Source: Liquorilactobacillus sicerae
Lineage (GTDB): Bacteria > Bacillota > Bacilli > Lactobacillales > Lactobacillaceae
DNA: 64,000 nt
Direction of reading: 5' to 3'
Assembly (NCBI RefSeq): GCF_029916425.1
Contig: NZ_JAHAVQ010000003.1
Location: 124,001-188,000, forward strand
The notes beneath the pieces were generated by a model. It did no database searches and was not told the origin of the DNA. It saw only the letters and a program-made list of their open reading frames with translations. Positions 52,622 through 61,809 of this stretch are shown piece after piece (position 1 is the stretch's first letter; every line of letters starts with the position of its first letter). Position numbers and translations under genes: made by a program.

Positions 52622-53395
52622 TTGACAGAAAAATTTCTGACAACCAACGGGATCAAGCTCTGTTATGACATTCATGGGGCTGGAAGTCCTTTATTAATGA
52701 TTCACGGCGTTACTGACTGTAAAGAAACTTACGATCGTGACTTACCGGAGCTGAGCAAACATTTTAAAGTCATTCGTTATGATTTGCGTGGTCATGGTCA
52801 TTCAACCTTATCAAAAAAACAATTTGATTTAAAAGATCATGTCGAAGATGCCCTAGCTTTGATCCGGCAACTCAATTTAAACGACTTTTATTTGTATGGT
52901 GGTTCACTAGGCAGCTATATCGCTCAAGGTGTTGCAGTGAAAATTCCCACAAAGATTCGGAAATTGATTTTGAATGTTTCGGCGGCTCACAATCCGGCTT
53001 CCGCTTTAGCCGAAACTGTTAAGAATGATACTTTGCCAACTGATTTGACTGCTCGTCGAAAATGGTGGAGTAAGCATCTAGTTTATGATCAAAAAAAACT
53101 GGCTTTAGTTGAAAAATCTGGTTTTCAAAAGAATAACTTGTCCCCAGCCGCTGAGTATCGAGCTTTAAAATCAATCAGTGCTTTTGATTTTAGTCAGGAA
53201 CTAAATAAAATAACTTGTCCGGTATTAATTACCAGCGGTCGCTTTGATCCAGTAAACCCGCCACAAAAAAGCCAAGTTATTAATCATTTATTAACTAATA
53301 GCCAAATGAAGATTTTTAACTCTGGACATTTACTCCGATTAGAAAATACTGCTCAGTATGATCAAATCATGATCAATTTTTTTAAAACTGCCTAA
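52622..53395 (+). CDS. Alpha/beta hydrolase (AB hydrolase 1 family)
   Basis: A 257-aa hydrolase. Oxyanion motif MIHGVTDCKETYDRDLPEL near residue 26, YDLRGHGHST near 57, nucleophile elbow GGSLGSYIAQ near 97, acid in TSGRFDPVNP near 205, and base in NSGHLLRLEN near 235. The nucleophile motif fits GxSxG. Similar proteins include peroxidase-like and ester-hydrolysing members, so the substrate is open. Start TTG 52622 follows a weak AAGAAAGAAG site. Confidence 0.82.
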   Translation: MTEKFLTTNGIKLCYDIHGAGSPLLMIHGVTDCKETYDRDLPELSKHFKVIRYDLRGHGHSTLSKKQFDLKDHVEDALALIRQLNLNDFYLYGGSLGSYIAQGVAVKIPTKIRKLILNVSAAHNPASALAETVKNDTLPTDLTARRKWWSKHLVYDQKKLALVEKSGFQKNNLSPAAEYRALKSISAFDFSQELNKITCPVLITSGRFDPVNPPQKSQVINHLLTNSQMKIFNSGHLLRLENTAQYDQIMINFFKTA

Positions 53396-53400
53396 CATAA

Positions 53401-53446
53401 AAAACCACTGAAGCTTGTTTTCTTTTAAACAAGCTTCAGTGGTTTT
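53401..53446. terminator. Strong terminator
   Basis: 20-bp inverted repeat AAAACCACTGAAGCTTGTTT/AAACAAGCTTCAGTGGTTTT with a 6-base loop, directly after the hydrolase stop. The symmetry would also end transcription from the small minus-strand gene at 53486. Confidence 0.9.
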
Positions 53447-53485
53447 TGTAATTAACTTAGTTAGCTGAATGATTTACGTTCATTT

Positions 53486-53584
53486 TCAAATTCGAGAAAA
53501 TACTATTTTTGCTATCAAAATCAAAATAACCCATAATGCGGCACTCGGCAACAACGAATATTTTAACCCTTTAAAAAGTTCCAT
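53486..53584 (-). CDS. 32-residue membrane peptide, unrecognised
   Basis: On the minus strand, AGGAGGG stands six bases before ATG 53582-53584. A 32-codon frame follows, MELFKGLKYSLLPSAALW then VILILIAKIVFSRI and TGA. It has one hydrophobic helix (about 11-28) flanked by basic residues (K5, K8, K26, R31). A perfect terminator lies 40 bases downstream. The strong ribosome site, start and stop, and helix design argue for a real gene, but no family is recognised. It could be a regulatory membrane peptide, a transporter or respiratory subunit, or a type I toxin. Confidence 0.6.
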   Translation of the reverse strand: MELFKGLKYSLLPSAALWVILILIAKIVFSRI

Positions 53585-53742
53585 TATGAGCCCTCCTATC
53601 TTATCTTGCTTAATCATAAACCAGGAGTATTAATAATTTTTGAAGAACTCATAAAGAAAGGTTAAATATTACCCTTAGCTGTTTGCAAAAATAACTTTGA
53701 GCTGGTTTATTTTCAACCTTAATCAGCAATCAAAAAAGTGAC

Positions 53743-54009
53743 CTAATGCAAAGCTGTTGCAAAAGTAACTGCACCAAATATTATCCCGGGAAGATTTGCC
53801 CAAAATACTGGCCAATCCCGGTGTAATTTAAAATATGCATAAACACACCAAAATGAACAATTAATAGCAGCAACTAGCGGTTGAATTGGATTGCCATAAT
53901 TACCTTGTAAATTGTTGAAAATTTGTGGAATATACGAAACATACATTAAAACTGCTAAAACTGTCGCAACTTTGCTTAATATACTTATAAATTTGCTTTC
54001 TTGTTCCAA
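53743..54009 (-). CDS. SemiSWEET-family sugar transporter
   Basis: An 88-aa three-helix protein of the SemiSWEET/PQ-loop family: LMYVSYIPQIFNNLQGNYGNPIQP near residues 25-49 has the PQ motif and Asn pocket, and CSFWCVYAYF is helix 2. It works as a homodimer that passes sugars down their gradient. The frame runs to 54030, but AAGGAGG eight bases before TTG 54007-54009 is the better start. The 53585-53742 stretch downstream of it toward the small peptide gene shows nothing further. Confidence 0.88.
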   Translation of the reverse strand: MEQESKFISILSKVATVLAVLMYVSYIPQIFNNLQGNYGNPIQPLVAAINCSFWCVYAYFKLHRDWPVFWANLPGIIFGAVTFATALH

Positions 54010-54216
54010 AATTAAATCCTCCTTATGCAATTAATAATTATAAGGAAATTTTAGATATAAAGCAATTTAAATTAGGTTAATAACTCTGTTTCAGCCACCT
54101 CTTGTCCCTAGAAAAGCTAGCCAGTATGGGTCAAATTGTGGGTCAAGTCAAAATTAGTAAAATAAATACGGCTGACAAATGCCCTTATTTCAGCATTTAC
54201 CAGATCTATTTTCATT

Positions 54217-55629
54217 TTAACCGACAGACCCTTCCATTTGAAACTCAATCAACCGGTTTAGCTCAACTGCATATTCCATTGGCAATTCTTTGGTAAATGG
54301 TTCCACAAATCCCATAATAATCATTTCGGTAGCTTTGTCTTCAGGAATTCCGCGACTCATTAGATAATATAACTGTTCTTCAGAAATCTTAGAAACTTTA
54401 GCCTCATGCTCCATCGAAACATTGCCATTTTTTACTTGGTTAACCGGAATCGTATCACTTGAACTTTGCTCATCCATAATGATCGTATCACATTCAACGT
54501 GCGATTTTGAGCCATCACTGTGTGGACCAAAACGAACTTTTCCACGATAGTCAGCCTTGCCGCCATCCTTGCAAAGCGACTTGGAAATGATTGAACTGGA
54601 AGTGTTTTTTGCATTGTGAATCATTCGCGCCCCAGTATCTGAATCAATATTTTTACCAGCAAAAGCGATTGACAGCATCGTCCCATGTGCACCTTCGCCA
54701 TTCATATAAACACTTGGATATTTCATGGTGACTTTAGAACCCAAATTACCATCGACCCATTCCATCGTCGAATTTTCTAAAGCCTGGGCACGTTTGGTTT
54801 CCAAGCTGTAGACATTATTCGACCAATTCTGAATCGTTGTATAGCGGCAATAGGCATCCTTAAGAACATTAACTTCTACTACTGCAGCATGCAAGCTATC
54901 CTCTGAATAATTTGGTGCTGTACAGCCCTCAACATAATTAACGCTAGCGCCTTCATCAACAATAATCAACGTGCGTTCAAATTGGCCACTATTGCCAGCA
55001 TTAATTCGAAAATAACTTTGAATTGGAGTTTTTACTTTAACACCTTTAGGAACATAAATAAAAGTTCCACCTGACCAAACAGCTGAATTTAAGGCTGCAA
55101 ATTTATTATCTGCCGGCGGAATCAGCTTGCCAAAATATTTACGCACTAATTCAGGATGCTTTTGAACAGCTGAATCAGTATCCATAAAAACAATACCTTC
55201 TTTTTCAAGTTGCTCATGCATATTATGATAAACAACTTCTGATTCGTACTGAGCGGAAGATCCGGCTAAATATTTACGTTCAGCTTCCGGCACACCCAAC
55301 CGATCAAACGTTTTTTTAATATCTTCAGGAACATCTTCCCATTTGCGAGCAACGTGATCGCTATCACGTCGAAAATAATTAATATGATCAAGATCTAAAG
55401 GCGAAAGATCTGGCCCAAAATCTGGCATTTCCATTGCTTGATAACGATGAAAGGCTTTCAATCGAAAATCCAGCATCCAATCAGGTTCATGCTTAGCAGC
55501 TGAAATTTGCCGAACAGTTGCTTCAGTTAATCCTTCGCCGGTCGTCAAAATTGGCTGAATATCATCTTTAAAACCATATTGATACTCGCCACCTAAGCCG
55601 AGCATATTTGCCTTTGCTGTTTCTGCCAT
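54217..55629 (-). CDS. sufB: Fe-S cluster assembly scaffold SufB
   Basis: A 470-aa beta-helical scaffold that with SufC and SufD builds clusters. Seen: [15 protein letters not shown] near 185, [24 protein letters not shown] near 218-241, with the cluster-linked cysteine region, and [21 protein letters not shown] near 430. GGGAGGAGAG precedes ATG. Last gene of sufC-sufD-sufS-sufU-sufB. The 187-base gap beyond it to the SemiSWEET gene shows only a weak hairpin. Confidence 0.97.
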   Translation of the reverse strand: MAETAKANMLGLGGEYQYGFKDDIQPILTTGEGLTEATVRQISAAKHEPDWMLDFRLKAFHRYQAMEMPDFGPDLSPLDLDHINYFRRDSDHVARKWEDVPEDIKKTFDRLGVPEAERKYLAGSSAQYESEVVYHNMHEQLEKEGIVFMDTDSAVQKHPELVRKYFGKLIPPADNKFAALNSAVWSGGTFIYVPKGVKVKTPIQSYFRINAGNSGQFERTLIIVDEGASVNYVEGCTAPNYSEDSLHAAVVEVNVLKDAYCRYTTIQNWSNNVYSLETKRAQALENSTMEWVDGNLGSKVTMKYPSVYMNGEGAHGTMLSIAFAGKNIDSDTGARMIHNAKNTSSSIISKSLCKDGGKADYRGKVRFGPHSDGSKSHVECDTIIMDEQSSSDTIPVNQVKNGNVSMEHEAKVSKISEEQLYYLMSRGIPEDKATEMIIMGFVEPFTKELPMEYAVELNRLIEFQMEGSVG

Positions 55630-55653
55630 TTTATAACTCTCCTCCCTTTATAT

Positions 55654-56127
55654 TTACTGATCATGCCGCATAAAACCGATTGTCGACTCTTGCTGACCAT
55701 TGGCTAAAGCTTGATAAATCGCCTTCCAAGCCAAGGTCGCACATTTGATGCGAGCCGGAAACTTGGCAACTCCTTCTAAAACTGCAGCATCACCTAAAAC
55801 TTCTTCATAGTCTTGCGGTGGATTACCTGTCACCATATTTGAAAATACCGCCACCATCTTTTCAATCTGCTGTGGACTCTTGCCCAGAACTTCATCGGTC
55901 ATCATGCTGGCTGAGGCTTGACTAATCGTACAACCTGAGCCGGAAAAGGCAACTTGATCAACTTTATTGTCTTTTAAAATTACCTGAACATTTAAAACAT
56001 CCCCACAAGTTGGATTACGTAGCTCTAATTTATGGCTGGCAGCTTTCAAAGAACCATAATGGTGCGGATGCATTGCATGATCCAAAATCATTTGCCGATA
56101 TAAATTTTCAAGTTTAGATAGTGCCAT
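55654..56127 (-). CDS. sufU: SufU zinc-dependent sulfur transfer protein
   Basis: A 157-aa IscU-like protein. Zinc ligands and sulfur acceptor: NPTCGDVL (Cys near 41, Asp near 43), GSGCTISQAS (near 66) and IKCATLAWKA (near 127). The extra stretch between the second and third cysteines is typical of Gram-positive SufU. It accepts persulfide from SufS. It overlaps sufS by 14 bases. Confidence 0.95.
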   Translation of the reverse strand: MALSKLENLYRQMILDHAMHPHHYGSLKAASHKLELRNPTCGDVLNVQVILKDNKVDQVAFSGSGCTISQASASMMTDEVLGKSPQQIEKMVAVFSNMVTGNPPQDYEEVLGDAAVLEGVAKFPARIKCATLAWKAIYQALANGQQESTIGFMRHDQ

Positions 56128-57352
56128 GGTTGAAGAACTCCTTTGTGGCTTTGATTGCTTCGACTAATTTTTGAGCATCAGCTAAATTATTATACAAGTA
56201 TAAACTAGCGCGGGCAGTCGCGGCAACTTTTAACCATTCCATTAAAGGTTGAGCGCAGTGATGACCAGCACGAACTGCAACTCCTTCCATATCTAACGCT
56301 GTTGCGACATCATGGGGATGCAGACCATCCAGATTAAAGGAAATTACCCCGCTATGTTTAGCTGGATCATGTGGTCCATAAACCGTGACCCCTGGTATTT
56401 CTAATAAAGCTGGCAGTAAATAATTGACTAATTGCTGCTCATGCGCCTGAACTCGATCCATCCCGATAGCACTTAAGTAATCAATTGCTGCTCCCAAACC
56501 GATTACTCCAGCAATATTTTGCGTTCCACCTTCGAATTTCCATGGTGCCGCTTTAAAGGTCGTTTTTTGCAACTGGACCCAATCGATCATTTCACCACCA
56601 AATTCCAACGGCGGCATATCCGCTAATAATTCACGCTTACCCCATAAAACGCCAATCCCTGTCGGTGCCATTAACTTGTGACCGGAAAAAGCATAAAAAT
56701 CAGCATCCATTGCTTGAACATCAACTTTAAAATGTGGGGTAGACTGAGCTCCATCAACAACCATAATTGCACCATGTTGATGAGCAAGAGCAGCTATTTT
56801 TTTAATTGGATTCACCACACCCAAAACATTAGAAGCCTGCGTTAAAGAAACAATGGCCGTTTTATCAGTGATTTGCTGTTCAGCACTTGCCAAATCTAAT
56901 TCACCATCTGGCAATAGGTTAATATATTTCAAAACTGCACCATTTTTTTTAGCTAACTGCTGCCAAGGGACTAAATTACTGTGGTGTTCCAGATACGAAA
57001 TAACAATTTCATCGCCAGCCTTAACATGAGTTGCCCCATAACTTGCCGCTACCCAATTTAATCCTTCAGTCGTCCCTTTGGTATACACAATCTCTTCGCG
57101 GCTTGGTGCATTAATAAATTTAGCGACTTTATCACGAACCGCTTCAAATTCTTTAGTCGCTCTTTCGGCTAATGTGTGAACTCCACGATGTACATTAGCA
57201 TTATCATGATAGTAGTAATCCGTTACCGCCTGAACAACCGCCTTAGGTTTTTGGGCAGTCGCAGCATTATCTAAATATACCAATGGTTCATCATTAACTG
57301 TCTGATTTAAAATTGGAAAATCCGCTCGATACTCACTCATCTTTTTGACCAT
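56114..57352 (-). CDS. sufS: Cysteine desulfurase SufS
   Basis: A 412-aa class II desulfurase. PLP lysine in AFSGHKLMAPTGIGVLWG near 225, active cysteine in RAGHHCAQPLM near 366 on a short ordered loop, and TKGTTEGLNWVA near 92. It gives sulfur to SufU for SufBCD. ATG 57352 with AAGGGAAG upstream, overlapping sufD by 20 bases; ATG at residue 5 is possible. Confidence 0.96.
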   Translation of the reverse strand: MVKKMSEYRADFPILNQTVNDEPLVYLDNAATAQKPKAVVQAVTDYYYHDNANVHRGVHTLAERATKEFEAVRDKVAKFINAPSREEIVYTKGTTEGLNWVAASYGATHVKAGDEIVISYLEHHSNLVPWQQLAKKNGAVLKYINLLPDGELDLASAEQQITDKTAIVSLTQASNVLGVVNPIKKIAALAHQHGAIMVVDGAQSTPHFKVDVQAMDADFYAFSGHKLMAPTGIGVLWGKRELLADMPPLEFGGEMIDWVQLQKTTFKAAPWKFEGGTQNIAGVIGLGAAIDYLSAIGMDRVQAHEQQLVNYLLPALLEIPGVTVYGPHDPAKHSGVISFNLDGLHPHDVATALDMEGVAVRAGHHCAQPLMEWLKVAATARASLYLYNNLADAQKLVEAIKATKEFFNHGTI

Positions 57353-58622
57353 CTATAAGCTTCCCTTCAATTGTTGCTTTTAATTGATCCCGAATCCAGT
57401 CGGACGGAATTGCTGCCAAAACCGGTCCTAAAAATCCTCTAATTACTAAACGTTCAGCCAGCTTTTTATGCAATCCACGACTCATCAGATAATACATTTG
57501 CTCGGCATTGACACGACCAACACTAGCGGCATGACCAGCTGTTACATCGTTGTCGTCAATCAACAAAACTGGATTCGCATCTCCTTTTGCTTTAGGTGAA
57601 AGCATCAAGAGACGGCTTTCCTGCTGGGCATCAGCGCCCTTAGCACCTTTGATAATATGCCCAATACCATTAAAAATCAGTGTCGATCGTGATAAGATCA
57701 CCCCATGCTGCAAGATGTGACCAATTGTATGTTGGCCATAATTGGTAACTCGCGTATCGATTCCTTGGACTTGGCGCCCAGTTGAAATTGCAATAACTTT
57801 GGTTTCAGCATGAGCTCCAGCCCCTACCAAATCAGAATCGAAGTCACCAACAATATCCCCGTCATTCATCATTCCCATCGACCAATCGATTTTTGCATCT
57901 TTGCCAAGGTGAGCTCGCCGATTTAAATAAGTTGTCGTATTTTTACCTAAACGATCTACACTGGCAAATTTAACATGGCTATTGTCTTTAGCAATAACTT
58001 CTACAATCACACTTGCGGTGGTCGACTGTTCACCAACAGTTGTTAAATTTTCCATATAAGGTACTTCACTATTTTCACCAACAATTAAAATTACATGGTG
58101 AACAAAATCTTGTTTGCCGGTTGCATCCTGGACAAAGTAACTAGTAATTGGCTCAGTTAAAACGGTATTCTTTGGCACATAAATCAGCAAACCGCTAGTC
58201 AATTTGGCCACATGCTGTGCTGTTAGCAAATCTTGATCGTATTTAATTGCCTGTTGCATAAAATACTTTTTGACCAAATCTTCGTGTTCGCGCAAAGCCG
58301 TAGCCCAGTCGCAAACAATCACTCCTTTATTCGCTAAAGACCGTAGCCCGGTTTGTTTAACAGTTGTCTGCCCAAACTGGACGATTAAATGCTTGGCTGC
58401 TTCAATCTTTAATTTTTCGAGCAGTTTAGTATCTGACTGGTGAAATTCAAGCGGCTGTTGCAGCTGAATTGGCCAGCGTTGATAACGAATCTTACCAAAA
58501 GAAGGTAAGTGCAAATGTTTTGCTTGTTGCCAGGCTTTGATCCTTAAATCAGAAAACCACGCTGGTTCCGATGTTTGCTGAGCATAATTGGCAATTTCCG
58601 GATAAGTTTGTAAATCTGTCAT
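57333..58622 (-). CDS. sufD: Fe-S cluster assembly protein SufD
   Basis: A 429-aa beta-helix partner of SufB and SufC. The C-terminal core resembles SufB: LLIDDNDVTAGHAASVGRVNAEQMYYLMSRGL near 349-380, followed by RLVIRGFLGPVL. The N-terminal half is variable, as usual. Second gene of the operon, 15 bases after sufC. Confidence 0.95.
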   Translation of the reverse strand: MTDLQTYPEIANYAQQTSEPAWFSDLRIKAWQQAKHLHLPSFGKIRYQRWPIQLQQPLEFHQSDTKLLEKLKIEAAKHLIVQFGQTTVKQTGLRSLANKGVIVCDWATALREHEDLVKKYFMQQAIKYDQDLLTAQHVAKLTSGLLIYVPKNTVLTEPITSYFVQDATGKQDFVHHVILIVGENSEVPYMENLTTVGEQSTTASVIVEVIAKDNSHVKFASVDRLGKNTTTYLNRRAHLGKDAKIDWSMGMMNDGDIVGDFDSDLVGAGAHAETKVIAISTGRQVQGIDTRVTNYGQHTIGHILQHGVILSRSTLIFNGIGHIIKGAKGADAQQESRLLMLSPKAKGDANPVLLIDDNDVTAGHAASVGRVNAEQMYYLMSRGLHKKLAERLVIRGFLGPVLAAIPSDWIRDQLKATIEGKLIDGQKDE

Positions 58623-58637
58623 CTGCTTCCATCTCCC

Positions 58638-59417
58638 CTAAGCGTCTTCATCAACTAATTTAATATCTAAACCTAATTCATCACGCAAGCCGGCATACCC
58701 TTCATCCTCAAGTTTTTTAGCTAGCTCTGGACCACCTTGTTTAACGATCCGGCCATCCATCATAACGTGAACCGTATCAGGAACAATATAATTCAATAAC
58801 CGTTGATAGTGGGTGATGATCAATGAACCAAACTCTGGCCCACGCATTTTATTGACTCCGCGAGAAACAACTTTTAAAGCATCGATATCCAAACCAGAGT
58901 CGATCTCATCTAAAATTGCAAATTTAGGTTTGATCATCATTAATTGCAGAATCTCATTTCGCTTTTTCTCACCGCCGGAGAATCCCTCGTTTAAATAACG
59001 ATCGGCCATTTCCTCGGTCATATCAAGCGTGCTCATTGCTTCATCCAGTTCCTTTAAGAATTTGCGAATTGGCACTGGTTTATCTTTTGGTCGCCGAGAA
59101 TTGATTGCGCCCCGAATAAATTCAGCATTAGTTACTCCAGGAATTTCTGCTGGATATTGCATAGCGAGAAATAATCCAGCACGTGCCCGCTTATCAACTG
59201 ACATTGAGAGCAAATCTTGGCCATCCAATAAAATCTGACCTGCCATTACCTTGTAGGCCGGATTACCCATAATCGTTTCTGAAAGCGTCGATTTGCCTGT
59301 ACCGTTTGGCCCCATGATAGCATGGATCTCACCAGTCCTCATTGACAAATTAACACCCTTTAAAATTTCTTTTCCTTCAATTGAAACATGTAAGTTTTTA
59401 ACTTCAAGTGTTGCCAT
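58638..59417 (-). CDS. sufC: Fe-S assembly ATPase SufC
   Basis: A 259-aa ABC-type ATPase without membrane partner. Walker A GPNGTGKSTLSETIMG near 34, signature GFSGGEKKRNEILQ near 142, and Walker B AILDEIDSGLDIDALK near 166. It drives conformational change in SufBCD. GGAGG before ATG 59415-59417 replaces the in-frame start at 59432. First gene of the SUF operon; the region upstream to 59578 is a gap without a gene. Confidence 0.97.
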   Translation of the reverse strand: MATLEVKNLHVSIEGKEILKGVNLSMRTGEIHAIMGPNGTGKSTLSETIMGNPAYKVMAGQILLDGQDLLSMSVDKRARAGLFLAMQYPAEIPGVTNAEFIRGAINSRRPKDKPVPIRKFLKELDEAMSTLDMTEEMADRYLNEGFSGGEKKRNEILQLMMIKPKFAILDEIDSGLDIDALKVVSRGVNKMRGPEFGSLIITHYQRLLNYIVPDTVHVMMDGRIVKQGGPELAKKLEDEGYAGLRDELGLDIKLVDEDA

Positions 59418-59578
59418 TTTGAATTCCTCCAATGTTAAATCACATTCTCATTCTATCTTAATTGCGAATCATTTTCAATTAGAAAAAAGCAACTCAATCG
59501 AGCTGCTTTTGTTTGAGGCAATTACTTTTCAAAGCTTTTTTAGAAAAATTACATAATTAAAAAGAAAATAGATTTCAT

Positions 59579-59935
59579 TTAATTATTCCATTTTTCTTGA
59601 TAAACATCAGGTTTAAAACCGCAAGTAAAAATTCCACTTTCAACCATTAAAGGCCGTTTGATCAATTTTCCATCACTAGCTAATAATTGACTAGCTTCTT
59701 TGGTAGTTAGCTGATTAACCTTATCTTTTAAATTTAACTGCCGATATTTAAGGCCACTAGTATTAAAAAAATACTTGATTGGATGCTGTTTTTTTTCAAT
59801 CAACTTGAACAAAAAATCAGCACTTGGAGGAGTTTTGACAATATCAATCTCTTCATACTCGACTTGATGTTCGTTTAACCATTTGCGAGCTTTAGCGCAA
59901 GTTGAGCAACGATTATAACAGTAAAATTTTTTCAT
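59579..59935 (-). CDS. Spx/ArsC-like thioredoxin-fold protein
   Basis: A 118-aa ArsC-family protein. N-terminal KFYCYNRCSTCAKARKWL carries CSTC near residues 9-12. This fits the ArsC/Spx/MgsR group, but the protein is nearer the YffB-like arsenate reductase-type members than the RNA-polymerase-binding Spx, whose N-terminus and Gly52 region differ. HPIKYFFNTSGLKYRQL near 57 and RPLMVESG near 92 are family-typical. AAAGGA before ATG 59933-59935 fixes the start. Function open: regulator or glutathione/thiol reductase. Confidence 0.82.
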   Translation of the reverse strand: MKKFYCYNRCSTCAKARKWLNEHQVEYEEIDIVKTPPSADFLFKLIEKKQHPIKYFFNTSGLKYRQLNLKDKVNQLTTKEASQLLASDGKLIKRPLMVESGIFTCGFKPDVYQEKWNN

Positions 59936-59997
59936 TGCACTGATCCTTTCCACTTACTTTAAAATTAATTATAAACCCAAAATCAATTTTTGGATAA

Positions 59998-60030
59998 AAA
60001 AAGGCTACAGCTTTGAAGGCTGCAGTCACT
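59998..60030 (-). terminator. Terminator of the rodA operon
   Basis: Minus-strand stem pairing GCAGCC-like bases with GGCTACAGC (wobble pairs), followed by T7, just after the rodA stop. Confidence 0.65.
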
Positions 60031-60033
60031 TTT

Positions 60034-61233
60034 TTAATGAAAGTCTTTAGTATTGCTAAACATATAGCTTTTATTATGATATCGCATCGACATAATTAAG
60101 CCGATCCCAATCATATTGCCAATCAAAGCCGAACCACCTTGACTGACAAAGGGCAACGGAATACCCGTCAACGGCAAAAGCCCAATACTCATCCCAATAT
60201 TTTCAAAAACATGGAACAAAATCATCATGATAACGCCCGTTGAAAGATAGGCATAAAATTCATTTTTGGTATCAAAGGTTACTTGAACCATTTGAAAAAT
60301 TAATAGCAAATAGATAAAAATCAAAACACAGCCACCGATAAAGCCAAAATTCTCTCCGATAACCGAAAAAATCATATCTGATTCACGAACTGGCACATAG
60401 ACATTAGAGACATTAAACCCCTTACCAAAAAGTCCACCTGTCCCAATTGCTTTCATGCTTTGCCATAACTGGTAGCTAGTTGACGAAGTACTCGCTGATG
60501 GATCTAACCAGGCCTCAATTCGGTCAAACTGATAGGTTTTAAAACCAATCTGCATTAAAATACTTCGACCATAGATGACTAGTAAGATTGCTGCACTACC
60601 AAAAATTATGGCAATTGAAGCAATCGGAGCAATAATTTTCCAAGAAACCCCAGAAACTAAAATCATACCACCTAAAATAGCAATAAACACCAGCATCGTA
60701 CCAAAGTCATTTTGTAACTTTAGCAACGCCGCAACCGGTAATGACCATAAGGCTAACTTCCCAATTAATAACCAGTCTGATCTAATCTGATGCTCTGGAT
60801 ATTCATTATTATGTTGCGAAATAACTCGCGCCAGTATCATAATATAAGCCGGCTTCATGACCTCTGAAGGCTGAAATGTTAAACTACCAATTGCAAACCA
60901 GCTCTTAGCACCTGTACGAGCAAAATAAGACCGACTGTAAAAAACTAAAAGCAGTAGCAACAATGTAATTCCGATTCCATAAGCTACTGGAGCTAATTTC
61001 CATAGCTGCTCAGCATCAAATTGGATAATAACAACCACTGCAATCGTTCCAATCACATACCAAGCAAACTGCATTAACAGCGTATGGCTGATGCTAGTAG
61101 TACTGTTATCATGACTAGCTGCAACATAAATTGACAGCATTCCGATTACCGCTAGCACCAGAACCGAGAAAATAATTCCATAATCGATTCGGGCGTCTTG
61201 ATTTTCTTCATTGCGTGTTCTTCTTCCTTCCAA
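60034..61233 (-). CDS. rodA: Rod-shape peptidoglycan polymerase RodA (SEDS)
   Basis: A 399-aa SEDS glycosyltransferase with about ten membrane segments. FARTGAKSWFAIGSLTFQPSEVMK near 107-131 and the C-terminal GIPLPFVSQGGSALIGNMIGIGL near 360 are SEDS hallmarks. It polymerises lipid II in the elongasome with MreBCD. Start TTG 61231-61233 follows GGAG. Last gene after murA-mbl-yidD-DUF2969, which favours RodA over FtsW. Confidence 0.93.
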   Translation of the reverse strand: MEGRRTRNEENQDARIDYGIIFSVLVLAVIGMLSIYVAASHDNSTTSISHTLLMQFAWYVIGTIAVVVIIQFDAEQLWKLAPVAYGIGITLLLLLLVFYSRSYFARTGAKSWFAIGSLTFQPSEVMKPAYIMILARVISQHNNEYPEHQIRSDWLLIGKLALWSLPVAALLKLQNDFGTMLVFIAILGGMILVSGVSWKIIAPIASIAIIFGSAAILLVIYGRSILMQIGFKTYQFDRIEAWLDPSASTSSTSYQLWQSMKAIGTGGLFGKGFNVSNVYVPVRESDMIFSVIGENFGFIGGCVLIFIYLLLIFQMVQVTFDTKNEFYAYLSTGVIMMILFHVFENIGMSIGLLPLTGIPLPFVSQGGSALIGNMIGIGLIMSMRYHNKSYMFSNTKDFH

Positions 61234-61274
61234 CCAATCTACTCCTTTCTACGTAAAAATCACGCAAACTAAGG

Positions 61275-61505
61275 TTAATTAGCTTGATGAAGATGATAAT
61301 CTCGCAATAACAAATTGACAGCTTCAACTTGCGAGTTAGTATGATATACTGAACCATTAGGTAACAAAGCTTGAAAACTATTTATACGCGAATTAGGTTT
61401 AATTGTTCCTAAGCTTTGTTTGCCAATTTTTAATTCGACAATTGTTTGACCGTTTTCTTCTCTTTTTTCCTCAATAACCTCAATATTTTTTTCTTTTTTT
61501 GACAC
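61275..61505 (-). CDS. DUF2969 protein
   Basis: A 76-aa soluble protein of the lactobacillar DUF2969 family: [20 protein letters not shown] near the start and [24 protein letters not shown] in the second half. Function unknown; it is found between yidD or mbl and rodA in lactobacilli. GGAGG before GTG 61503-61505 sets the start, which lies inside the end of yidD. Confidence 0.85.
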   Translation of the reverse strand: MSKKEKNIEVIEEKREENGQTIVELKIGKQSLGTIKPNSRINSFQALLPNGSVYHTNSQVEAVNLLLRDYHLHQAN

Positions 61506-61782
61506 TGCTAACCTCCAATAAATCTCCAAACTCTTTTTGTTCAGCTGCCCGATTACGTTTCAAAGAAAAATTCTTTGGAACAGGATCATAACCGCCTCTA
61601 ACAAATGGATGACAACGCAAAATTCGTGCCAAGCTCATTAAACTTCCCTTTAAGGCACCAAAGCGAGCAATTGCTTCAACAGCATAATGTGAACAAGTCG
61701 GGTAGTAACGGCAAGTAGGCGGAAAAAAAGGAGAGATTCCCCTTTGATAACCACGAATCAACCACAATAAAATTCGTTTCAA
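61480..61782 (-). CDS. yidD: Membrane protein insertion efficiency factor YidD
   Basis: A 100-aa protein of the YidD family: [30 protein letters not shown] near 9-38 with the conserved cysteines, and [17 protein letters not shown] near 53-69. It binds the inner membrane face and helps insertion of membrane proteins. Start TTG 61780-61782 follows AGGAGG. It overlaps the DUF2969 start by 26 bases. Confidence 0.95.
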   Translation of the reverse strand: MKRILLWLIRGYQRGISPFFPPTCRYYPTCSHYAVEAIARFGALKGSLMSLARILRCHPFVRGGYDPVPKNFSLKRNRAAEQKEFGDLLEVSSVKKRKKY

Positions 61783-61809
61783 GTGAATCCTCCTAATACT
61801 TTTCCATTT

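Noticed and set aside
54040-54216. Terminator of the SUF operon (AAATGC/GCATTT hairpin near 54176-54197)
   Set aside because: The stem is short and no T-run follows on the minus strand.
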